Assembly: GCA_030613005.1 (NCBI GenBank)
Contig: JAUWMV010000027.1
Span: 1 to 32,114 of the forward strand
Reading direction: 5' to 3'
DNA length: 32,114 bases
Origin: a bacterium
GTDB lineage: Bacteria; UBP14; UBA6098; B30-G16
This document shows, in pieces, positions 26,025 through 32,114 of this stretch. The translations under genes and the position numbers were made by a program. The stretch's first letter is position 1. Every line of letters starts with the position of its first letter. Under the pieces are notes generated by a model, which saw only the letters and a program-made list of their open reading frames with translations, searched no databases and was not told the origin of the DNA.

Positions 26025-26243
26025 ATGCAGGAATATCCAAGCTGCCAAAAATGTAATAACGGTGTTCTGTTACCACTTTCGGATTATGGACGAGAGGGTG
26101 CACCAATAATGTATAAAGCCTGGGTATGTTCAAATCCGGATTGCGGTTTCCTAATTAGAATCGATAATGGAGAAGTCTCTTTTGGTAAAATTAGGAGCTC
26201 TTCTAGAAAGGGTAGTAATAATCCTAATTTCGAGCAACCTTAA
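26025..26243 (+). CDS. Small zinc-ribbon protein
   Basis: The ATG at 26025 has AGGGGG about 8 nt upstream and gives 72 residues. The frame is open to 25935, but that extension is AT-rich, has no ribosome site and does not look like the family. Two cysteine pairs, C7-x2-C10 in YPSCQKCNNG and C35-x4-C40 in VCSNPDCGF, should bind one zinc ion. The segments LPLSDYGREGAPIMYKAWVC and LIRIDNGEVSFGKI appear well formed. No function is recognised; nucleic-acid or protein binding would be usual for such ribbons. Confidence 0.7.
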   Translation: MQEYPSCQKCNNGVLLPLSDYGREGAPIMYKAWVCSNPDCGFLIRIDNGEVSFGKIRSSSRKGSNNPNFEQP

Positions 26244-26244
26244 C

Positions 26245-26280
26245 AAGTTATTACTTTAACTCAAATGAAAAGAATAACTT
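26245..26280 (+). other. Inverted repeat downstream of the zinc-ribbon gene
   Basis: AAGTTATT (26245-26252) and AATAACTT (26273-26280) are perfect inverted repeats with a 20-nt loop, just after the stop codon. There is no proper T-tract, so termination is doubtful. Confidence 0.3.
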
Positions 26281-26384
26281 TCTGTGGTTTAATAATTTGA
26301 TTTTCTACTTAGGTTCGAACTGAAAATAATTCATTATTATTGGTAATCGATGATAGGATTATTCATTGTATATATTTATGTTAT

Positions 26385-26413
26385 TTGAATAATATAACTA
26401 TATATATTATTCT
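26385..26413 (+). promoter_or_regulatory. Possible promoter of tRNA-Leu
   Basis: TTGAAT (26385-26390) and TATTCT (26408-26413) are spaced by 17 nt, and the tRNA begins about 30 nt after the expected start point. The match is moderate and the DNA is very AT-rich, so this is tentative. Confidence 0.3.
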
Positions 26414-26450
26414 TTGCTTTCTATGATAAATAAAATTTTATTTGTTAAAT

Positions 26451-26533
26451 GCCGGAGTGGCGGAATGGCAGACGCGACGGACTCAAAATCCGTTGAGGGC
26501 AACCTCATGTGGGTTCAACTCCCACCTTCGGCA
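26451..26533 (+). tRNA. tRNA-Leu (anticodon CAA)
   Basis: The 83-nt gene folds as a class II tRNA. The acceptor GCCGGAG pairs with CTTCGGC. The anticodon stem ACGGA/TCCGT holds the loop CTCAAAA, giving anticodon CAA for UUG codons. A long variable arm TGAGG-GCAA-CCTCA is followed by the T arm GTGGG-TTCAACT-CCCAC and discriminator A at 26533. CCA is not encoded. The leucine identity agrees with the long variable arm. No copy of its 3' end is present elsewhere in the window. Confidence 0.95.
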
Positions 26534-26829
26534 TGAGATTTCAAAGTTTAAAATAAATGGTTACTTATAACTTTGATGAAATACACCATTTTACATAAGT
26601 ATTACGGAAATAATAAATTGAAGGATCCGCTTATAACTCTTGACTTTGGTCTAACCATAAACTACGCAATCTATTTAGAAATCTAATTACCTCGTGTTTC
26701 TCATTAATCAAACCTTTTAATCCATTGACATTTAGAGCAATTTTACTTTATATGAATCATAATTCTAGTTATAAGATTTTGTATATGTTAAAACTGTGAA
26801 AATTGTAATTTTGCATTGCATAAAACTAA

Positions 26830-27222
26830 TTACCAAATGATATCTAGACCGATTTTACTTAGAGATTCATCGCGAGTTATTAAAGGCAATCCCAGATGTA
26901 TCGAGGTTGCTGCAATAAGTCTATCCCATGGATCTTTAATTATAAGTCTTGGAATTTTTGAACTTTTCATGATTATTGGTAAGCATAAAGGTTCTATCTT
27001 GTAATTGTTTGAATAAGAAATCATTTCAAGAAATTTATCGAAATCACGATCAAGCTTTTTCTTCTCAGTTAGATAAAGCAATTCAAAAAAGACAATACAT
27101 GGAATGAAGATTTTATCCTGTGCATTATCTACTTTTTGGAAAATCGTTTTTGCTTTTTTTGAGAGTTTAGGATTATCTGTCATATACCAAACTAAAGCAT
27201 GAGTATCAGTAACATATGGCAT
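26830..27222 (-). CDS. VapC-type PIN-domain toxin (ribonuclease)
   Basis: The 130-residue PIN protein has the acidic site complete: D6 in YVTDTHALVWYM, E47 in VFFELLYL, D97 and D100 in IIKDPWDRLIAATSI, and D118 in LITRDESL. PIN toxins of this kind cut tRNA or rRNA when their antitoxin is lost. The ATG overlaps the preceding small gene by one base (TAATG), and GGAG lies in the end of that gene. It is the last gene of a three-gene operon with a TIR protein and an antitoxin-like protein. An active RNase is expected from the residues. The target is unknown. Confidence 0.93.
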   Translation of the reverse strand: MPYVTDTHALVWYMTDNPKLSKKAKTIFQKVDNAQDKIFIPCIVFFELLYLTEKKKLDRDFDKFLEMISYSNNYKIEPLCLPIIMKSSKIPRLIIKDPWDRLIAATSIHLGLPLITRDESLSKIGLDIIW

Positions 27223-27497
27223 TATTCTTTCTCCATTAATCCTTTTAATAGCAACAATCGAGTTTCTTTAATGTCTTCCTCCATAATTTTTACGTCTTTC
27301 CAGATGCTTTTTAACTGTATTGCATTAAGATTCTTTTTAAATTCTTCCATCTCATCTGTAAAAGAGTTGATTGCAATTATAATATTATCATCATCATACC
27401 ATAATTTGAAATGATTAAATTCTATATTTGGTCTTCTATTTTTAGGATAAATTCCCAAAACCAGTTCGTCTTTATGTGGATTATATGTTATTTTCAT
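27222..27497 (-). CDS. Putative antitoxin of the PIN toxin (DUF2283-like N-terminus)
   Basis: The 91-residue protein opens MKITYNPHKDELVLGIYPKN, similar in pattern to DUF2283-type proteins, which are small beta-rich partners often found with toxins. The C-terminal half is helical and charged (DEMEEFKKNLNAIQLKSIWK), fitting a toxin-binding tail. It overlaps the TIR stop by 4 bp (ATGA) upstream and the PIN start by one base downstream; the ribosome site GGTGGAG lies in the TIR gene end. The position directly before VapC is the usual antitoxin place. No DNA-binding fold such as AbrB or RHH is evident, so the antitoxin role rests on context. Confidence 0.7.
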   Translation of the reverse strand: MKITYNPHKDELVLGIYPKNRRPNIEFNHFKLWYDDDNIIIAINSFTDEMEEFKKNLNAIQLKSIWKDVKIMEEDIKETRLLLLKGLMEKE

Positions 27498-27970
27498 TTT
27501 TCTCCACCAAAAAGTAAAAGGAAAAAGATCAAAATGACTCCGAGAATAAGCAGATTTTTTTTCTGTTTCTCCTTCTTTAATTTTAGCGATTTTATATAAG
27601 AAGATGCTTCAATTAGAGCTTTCCGAGGTTGAAGAAGATCATATTCTATGTATTCTCTACCTTGCAAAGCAGCTAAATCTCTTGGATCAATTCCATTTTC
27701 TACAATGGGAATAATATCTTTATTGGTTTTTATCGCATATCCAATTTCCTGTTGAACCCAATTTGATCTTACCCCATCTCTTGTCAATAAGACAACCACA
27801 CAGTCAGAGTTTTCAATTTGTCCAGATATCTTATTGTCAAGAAGTGCACCGGGAGTTAAATACCATTCAGCCACAAATACTTCCAAATCAAACTTTGCAA
27901 GTAAGTTTGAGAGGGCAATAACCAATCCTTGATCTCTTGTACTATGACTTATAAAAACTTTATACACCAT
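27494..27970 (-). CDS. TIR-domain protein with C-terminal membrane anchor (putative NADase effector)
   Basis: The 158-residue protein starts KVFISHSTRDQGLVIAL, the TIR opening, continues with FVAEWYLTPGALLDNKI and SDCVVVLLTRDGVRSNWVQQ, and has E75 in WVQQEIGYAI, the glutamate used by TIR NAD-cleaving enzymes. Residues 138-155 (LLILGVILIFFLLLF after a lysine-rich stretch) form a single membrane anchor, leaving the TIR domain in the cytoplasm. AAGGTG lies about 6 nt before the ATG at 27970. It leads the operon with the antitoxin-like and PIN genes. TIR proteins are common effectors in Thoeris, CBASS and related immunity. This one lacks a fused sensor domain, so activation must come through a partner or clustering. 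Confidence 0.9.
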   Translation of the reverse strand: MVYKVFISHSTRDQGLVIALSNLLAKFDLEVFVAEWYLTPGALLDNKISGQIENSDCVVVLLTRDGVRSNWVQQEIGYAIKTNKDIIPIVENGIDPRDLAALQGREYIEYDLLQPRKALIEASSYIKSLKLKKEKQKKNLLILGVILIFFLLLFGGEK

Positions 27971-28283
27971 TTTTCACCTTTAAAAAATTTTCTCTTCATT
28001 ATTTCATTTAATTATAATAAGTTTTTTTTCGGAAGCAAATTAGATGTTGATGTATTGTATTTTTTTTAAGAATATATATTTGTAACACATATTTAGTATT
28101 GAAAATCTTATTAGTTATCATTTAAGTGACATTGAGTGATATTCCATATTATTTTTTTACTCAAATCAAAAGACGAATAAAGTACTGTTTAATTGGATGG
28201 TAATAATAATTTAATGTGCAAAAAATGATTAACTATTTATCATATAATTATAGAGTTGTCTCGTTATGAAGGCTGGGTTTAAG
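27971..28283. other. Intergenic region between the PAP2 gene and the TIR operon
   Basis: About 313 bp, very AT-rich, with the predicted TIR promoter at its left end. I see no gene, RNA or array. A terminator for the PAP2 gene is not evident; the T-runs near 28022-28029 and 28061-28068 are not preceded by a clear stem. Confidence 0.5.
28011..28038 (-). promoter_or_regulatory. Predicted promoter of the TIR-antitoxin-PIN operon
   Basis: On the minus strand TTGCTT (28038-28033) and a consensus TATAAT (28016-28011) are spaced by 16 nt. The expected start near 28004 gives a leader of about 34 nt. The -10 is perfect and the -35 weak. Confidence 0.5.
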
Positions 28284-29084
28284 CTAAAATTTGTATTGCA
28301 ATAACAGACCGAATTGCTCTGGTCCAATTCTTGGAGTAATATTTATGTTTTTATTGTTTGTCCTATGGAGATAGGGAACTAGATAACCAATAGCACTTCC
28401 AATAGCAGCACCTGTAAGTATATCAGTAGGGAAATGTGCTCCTGATTCGAATCTCAGATATCCTACAGCACAAGCTGCTAATATATTACTTCCCCAAATA
28501 TATGGTACCCATTTAGATTCAGAGTAATAGTCGTTGTATACTATCGAGAAAAAAAATGCTGTGGAAAATACTACCGATGTATGTCTTGAAGGAAAGGACT
28601 TTCTTGCATAAGGTTCTCTTTTTACGACCATTGGTACATCCGGATTATATACAAGTGGTCTTGTTCTTTCAACTCCTTCCTTTACTAAATAGGGCACAAG
28701 AGATGCAAGTAATATTGTTTCAAAATACATTATACCTATTGTCTCAAAATCACTGCTTATGTCCTCGGAGATAAGTAAAGTTAATGGAATAGATAAATAA
28801 ATTGCTGTAGTAAAGTCGCTTGCTAAAGATGCATTATATGAGTAATTATAAGTTGCATATTTATCTAACCAATTTATATTATTACTTGATAAACTATTAA
28901 TTTGTGCCACAGTTAATGGCTCAATATCATTTTTTAAAGCGAAAGTGGTAAAACCAATAGTTATGCATCCACCAAAAAGAAATCCATCGGTTCTCCAATT
29001 CAATTTGTAAGGAGATTGTTTTGCATAGATCGGTAAGGTTATGACAATTAATAAAATTAATATTAAAGAGACCGTTTTCTTCAT
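28284..29084 (-). CDS. PAP2-superfamily membrane phosphatase
   Basis: The 266-residue protein begins with a signal-like hydrophobic segment (MKKTVSLILILLIVITLPIYA). The three phosphatase motifs are present: KEGVERTRP (K-x6-RP), PSRHTS (a PSGH variant with R in place of G) and RFESGAHFPTD (R-x5-H-x3-D). Several hydrophobic helices frame them. Members remove phosphate from lipids such as undecaprenyl pyrophosphate or phosphatidate in the membrane. The last residues (FGLLLQYKF) look like an outer-membrane-type C-terminus, but the helix pattern favours an inner-membrane protein. The ATG at 29084 has GGA about 7 nt upstream. It is a single-gene unit; the substrate cannot be read. Confidence 0.88.
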   Translation of the reverse strand: MKKTVSLILILLIVITLPIYAKQSPYKLNWRTDGFLFGGCITIGFTTFALKNDIEPLTVAQINSLSSNNINWLDKYATYNYSYNASLASDFTTAIYLSIPLTLLISEDISSDFETIGIMYFETILLASLVPYLVKEGVERTRPLVYNPDVPMVVKREPYARKSFPSRHTSVVFSTAFFFSIVYNDYYSESKWVPYIWGSNILAACAVGYLRFESGAHFPTDILTGAAIGSAIGYLVPYLHRTNNKNINITPRIGPEQFGLLLQYKF

Positions 29085-29438
29085 TATTTTTCCATTTTAA
29101 GATTATATTATTTTGCTACTCATAATTTTCATAAAATATGTGCTTTCCTGATGCTACACAGTCCTATATAGTTTGATTCAAAGTCGATAACCTTCACGTA
29201 TATATGAATATATAAGTTGAAACTAAAAGTATTGTTTAAAAAGTCATTGTATTTGTGGTTTGTAATGCACATTATTTTAAATTGAATACGCAGAATGAAA
29301 GATTTAAATGAAAAGATTTTTAATTTGAAATATATTTTGAGTATAAGTGTTAAAAGGGTTACTTTTTTAGTCTAATTTTTAAATAATATATTACATTAAA
29401 CAATTATATATTATTGTTTAGATTTAAGAAGAGAAGAT
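29085..29438. other. Divergent intergenic region between the PAP2 and CotH-type genes
   Basis: About 354 bp of strongly AT-rich DNA with no gene seen. On the minus strand a TATAAT (29107-29102) lies just before the PAP2 gene but lacks a good -35. A/T palindromic stretches occur near 29201-29215 and 29401-29416. No convincing promoter for the CotH-type gene was identified. Confidence 0.4.
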
Positions 29439-32114
29439 ATGCGTAATATAATTATTAATTCTTTATTATTCTGTTTTATTACATTATCAAATATCTCTGG
29501 TGAAGTTATCATCAACGAATTCGCTGCTTCAAATTATGCATCCCTTCGCGTAAACGATACTTATCCGGATTGGATTGAATTATATAATACTGCTGACACA
29601 GCAGTTGAAATTAGAGGATATTTTCTTACTGATGATTCGAGTAGTCCTTTTAAATGGTTTTTTCCACCTTGTTCAATTGAACCTTACGATTTTATAATCG
29701 TCATTGCATATGGCGAAGATACTTCATTTGGAGATACACTTTGTGCAAATTTCAAATTAAGTCGAGATGGTGAATTTCTCGGTCTATATGATCGTTGGGG
29801 TTTTCCATTAGATACAATAACCTTCGGGGCACAATATCCTGATAAAACATTCGGTCGACCATTAGGTGGTCTTCACGTATGGAGATACTTAGAAAATCCT
29901 ACCCCAGGAAATCCAAACGATTCTATTTGGGGTATGGACATCACTCCAGAACCACAAATATATCCTTTGTCAGGATATTATATGTCACCTCAAGTTGTAC
30001 AAATAACAGGAACAGGAACTATAATGTATTCGACAGACGTATCACCACCGCTTGATTCTGGAATGGTATATGTTTCATCGTTTACAATCGATACAACCAC
30101 AGTTGTTCGTGCACAAACCATAGAACCTGGCAAATTGCCCAGTAAAGTTGTTTCTAGAACATATGTTTTCGATTCGGAAGTGGATGTCCCAACAGTGTTT
30201 ATCACAACGGACTCTCGAAATCTCTGGAATGATACCGTAGGCATATATGTTGTGGGTCTCGATTCACTAAATCCTAATTACGAGGGAAGAGGTCGAGAAT
30301 GGGAGCGAGTTTGTCAAATAGAAATTCTTTCTAACGAAGATACGATTACAGTTTTAAAAGCAGGCTTGAGAATACATGGTAGTAGTTGTCGAGGTTTAGG
30401 AAAGAAACCTTTTAGAATATCTTTCAGAGGAGAAATTGTTAAAGAGAGGGTCATTCCTTGTTTAGAAAGAAAAAATTACTCGCAGATTGTTCTAAGAAGA
30501 TATGGAGGAGATTATAAAAGCAAAATGCATACCTCACTGATACAAATAATTGGGGAACAATGTAATACTTCAATATCTCACTTTTCACCTGCTCATCTTT
30601 ATTTAAACGGGAAAGGTTGGGGTTTTTATTATCTAAGAGAATACATCGATGAGGAATATTGTAATTTTCATTTTGGTGAGGGTGAATATGATGTTGTTGA
30701 TCGGGAAATTGCTCGTTATGGAAACGATTCAGTTTGGGTGGCTACAAAAGATTTTTTCAGACTAAGTGATTTATCGAATGATAGTCTTTTTTCAATAGCG
30801 ACAGATATGTTAGATGAGAAAAATTTTCTGAATTATTTTTCTGTCTATATTTGGGGTCAAAATTATGATTGGCCTTGGAATAATGATATTAAAGTTAGAC
30901 TTCAAAAGCAGGATCAACAATGGAGATGGATTATGTGGGATGCAGATGATACTTTCGGTAGAAGGTTTGATACATTGTTTTTAATAAATGATAATACATT
31001 AGATAAAGCGATGAGAGGATCACGCATATTTTATGAAATATTGGATAACGATAATTTTAAGTATCTTTTTGTTAATCGGCTTGCAGATCTAATGAATACA
31101 AAACTTGAAGCAGAATATGTAATTGGAATAATTGATTCATTTGAGGAAGTATTAGAACCTTCAATGGAATTCGAGCATAAATGCTGGTGGTGGCCTTTAT
31201 ACAAATGGCATGCAGCTGTGGATTCGATACGGTTATTTGTTATGGAACGATGTTATTTTGTTCGTAATCATATTATAGAATGCTTCGATCTTGACACAAC
31301 TGCCACAGTCCACATTGCACGGTGCAGTGGTGGAAGAGTTGCACTCAATACACTGCTCCCGGATTCTGTGGAATTTGAGGGTATATATTTTGCAGGAATA
31401 CCTATTACGTTGAAAGCTATTCCCAATCCCGGTTATAAATTTAGCAGTTGGAGAAATGATTCAGTACCAGATAGTGCTAAGGTTGAATGCGATCCCACCG
31501 GTGGTTTGGAAGTCACACCGTTATTTGTCCCGTATAGTATGTCCTATGATGGACTTACAATTAATGAACTTATGGCAATAAATGATTCAACGATTTGCGA
31601 TTCTGCTGGTGAATTCGATGACTGGATTGAGTTATATAACTGTTCTTCTGACACGATAAATTTAAACGGATGTTGTGTAACCGATGATCCTTCAGATACC
31701 TTTGAATATTGTTTCGATGAGGATATTTTTCTTTTACCTAAGGAATTTAAACTCATCTGGTGCGACGACGATACAGACCAGGGCATAATGCATATGCCTT
31801 TCAAGCTCACAAGTCGTGGAGAATGGGTGGGAATATTCGCACCACCTGCATTTGGAAGTTTCCTAATCGATTCATTACGATTTCCAGAATTGGGTGCTGA
31901 TATTAGCTATGGCAGATTTAAGGAATGTATTGACAGTTTTGGAATATTAGACTATCCGACACCGTTAGCATCGAATGAATCTACATGGATAAGTGAATAT
32001 AAAAGCTTGCCTGAAGCAATGAATTTAAATGTAAATCCCAATCCATTTAATTCGGTCTGTCGAATTACAGCACCAGCTGGCTCAAAGATAGAAATATACG
32101 ATTTGCAGGGAAAG
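29439..32114 (+). CDS. Secreted CotH-kinase-type protein with two lamin-tail domains (C-terminus beyond the window)
   Basis: An ATG at 29439 opens a frame of 892 codons without a stop that leaves the window. A signal peptide (MRNIIINSLLFCFITLSNIS) is followed by a lamin-tail domain, VIINEFAASNYASL then YPDWIELYNTADTAV. A chitobiase-like beta domain (GTIMYSTDVSPPLDSG) and the CotH-kinase region come next: VFITTDSRNLW, then GLRIHGSSCRGLGKKPFRIS, VLRRYGGDYKSKMH and WIMWDADDTFGRRFD. A repeat-type segment (GGRVALNTLLPDSVEFEG) precedes a second lamin tail, TINELMAINDSTI then DDWIELYNC. The end NPNPFNSVCRITAPAG starts the Por/type IX-type sorting domain. CotH-type proteins phosphorylate proteins in spores or on surfaces. 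Here surface use is inferred. Confidence 0.92.
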   Translation, partial: MRNIIINSLLFCFITLSNISGEVIINEFAASNYASLRVNDTYPDWIELYNTADTAVEIRGYFLTDDSSSPFKWFFPPCSIEPYDFIIVIAYGEDTSFGDTLCANFKLSRDGEFLGLYDRWGFPLDTITFGAQYPDKTFGRPLGGLHVWRYLENPTPGNPNDSIWGMDITPEPQIYPLSGYYMSPQVVQITGTGTIMYSTDVSPPLDSGMVYVSSFTIDTTTVVRAQTIEPGKLPSKVVSRTYVFDSEVDVPTVFITTDSRNLWNDTVGIYVVGLDSLNPNYEGRGREWERVCQIEILSNEDTITVLKAGLRIHGSSCRGLGKKPFRISFRGEIVKERVIPCLERKNYSQIVLRRYGGDYKSKMHTSLIQIIGEQCNTSISHFSPAHLYLNGKGWGFYYLREYIDEEYCNFHFGEGEYDVVDREIARYGNDSVWVATKDFFRLSDLSNDSLFSIATDMLDEKNFLNYFSVYIWGQNYDWPWNNDIKVRLQKQDQQWRWIMWDADDTFGRRFDTLFLINDNTLDKAMRGSRIFYEILDNDNFKYLFVNRLADLMNTKLEAEYVIGIIDSFEEVLEPSMEFEHKCWWWPLYKWHAAVDSIRLFVMERCYFVRNHIIECFDLDTTATVHIARCSGGRVALNTLLPDSVEFEGIYFAGIPITLKAIPNPGYKFSSWRNDSVPDSAKVECDPTGGLEVTPLFVPYSMSYDGLTINELMAINDSTICDSAGEFDDWIELYNCSSDTINLNGCCVTDDPSDTFEYCFDEDIFLLPKEFKLIWCDDDTDQGIMHMPFKLTSRGEWVGIFAPPAFGSFLIDSLRFPELGADISYGRFKECIDSFGILDYPTPLASNESTWISEYKSLPEAMNLNVNPNPFNSVCRITAPAGSKIEIYDLQGK

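Noticed and set aside
26451-26533. tRNA-Leu as attachment site of an integrated element carrying the TIR operon
   Set aside because: No second copy of the tRNA 3' end and no integrase were found in the window.
26541-26576. Inverted repeat TCAAAGTT/AACTTTGA after tRNA-Leu
   Set aside because: The 20-nt loop and absence of a T-tract make a terminator unlikely, and such repeats arise easily in AT-rich DNA.

Overview
The window is AT-rich bacterial DNA from a diderm (Gram-negative-type) organism. Envelope genes show this: kdsC (Kdo synthesis for LPS), an LptE-like lipoprotein, a LolA-like protein and a lipid-flippase-type transporter. Three very large or secreted proteins end in, or enter, the Por/type IX-like C-terminal sorting domain (PNPFN motif). 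The tail domain, a DUF2723 membrane protein and a small zinc-ribbon protein together point to the FCB superphylum or a neighbouring candidate phylum (Cloacimonadota, WOR-3, KSB1 and similar). This placement is inference; there is no rRNA in the window. Starts generally have good AGGAGG-type ribosome sites.

Region 1 (1-5716) is a defence island. On the minus strand, cas3 is followed by the start of cas5c/d, which marks the edge of a type I-C CRISPR-Cas operon; no array is in the window. On the plus strand follow a small winged-helix-like protein, a winged-helix plus HEPN-type protein with an R-x4-H motif, and a DNA methyltransferase fused to an Mrr-like nuclease domain. The first two genes are 1 nt apart. 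One nt after the second lies a decayed copy of the methyltransferase start, then about 150 bp of GC-rich hairpin and repeat DNA, then the working start. This suggests a tight three-gene operon later split by a repeat element.

Region 2 (5814-20122, minus strand) is a nine-gene, largely overlapping run. In transcription order it holds a DsbD/TauE-like membrane protein, a divergent polysaccharide deacetylase-like protein with altered catalytic residues, a PtsN-type EIIA, a MOP-family flippase, a HycI-type peptidase, HutI, an LptE-like lipoprotein, a secreted subtilisin-like protease and a 1735-residue secreted FG-GAP/vWA protein. Most of it is envelope biogenesis and secretion; HutI and the HycI-type peptidase are the outsiders.

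Region 3 (20206-25843) has ruvA-kdsC on the plus strand, convergent with a minus-strand operon DUF2723 protein - dapF - LolA-like protein, which has a good predicted promoter. Region 4 (26025-27970) holds a zinc-ribbon protein, tRNA-Leu(CAA), and a minus-strand three-gene operon: a tail-anchored TIR protein, a small antitoxin-like protein and a VapC-type PIN toxin, all with overlapping ends. It has a predicted promoter with a consensus -10. Region 5 (28284-32114) has a PAP2 phosphatase and a divergent, window-truncated secreted CotH-kinase/lamin-tail protein.

The two best candidates for undescribed systems are the TIR/antitoxin/PIN operon and the winged-helix/HEPN/methyltransferase-nuclease cluster with its displaced start.
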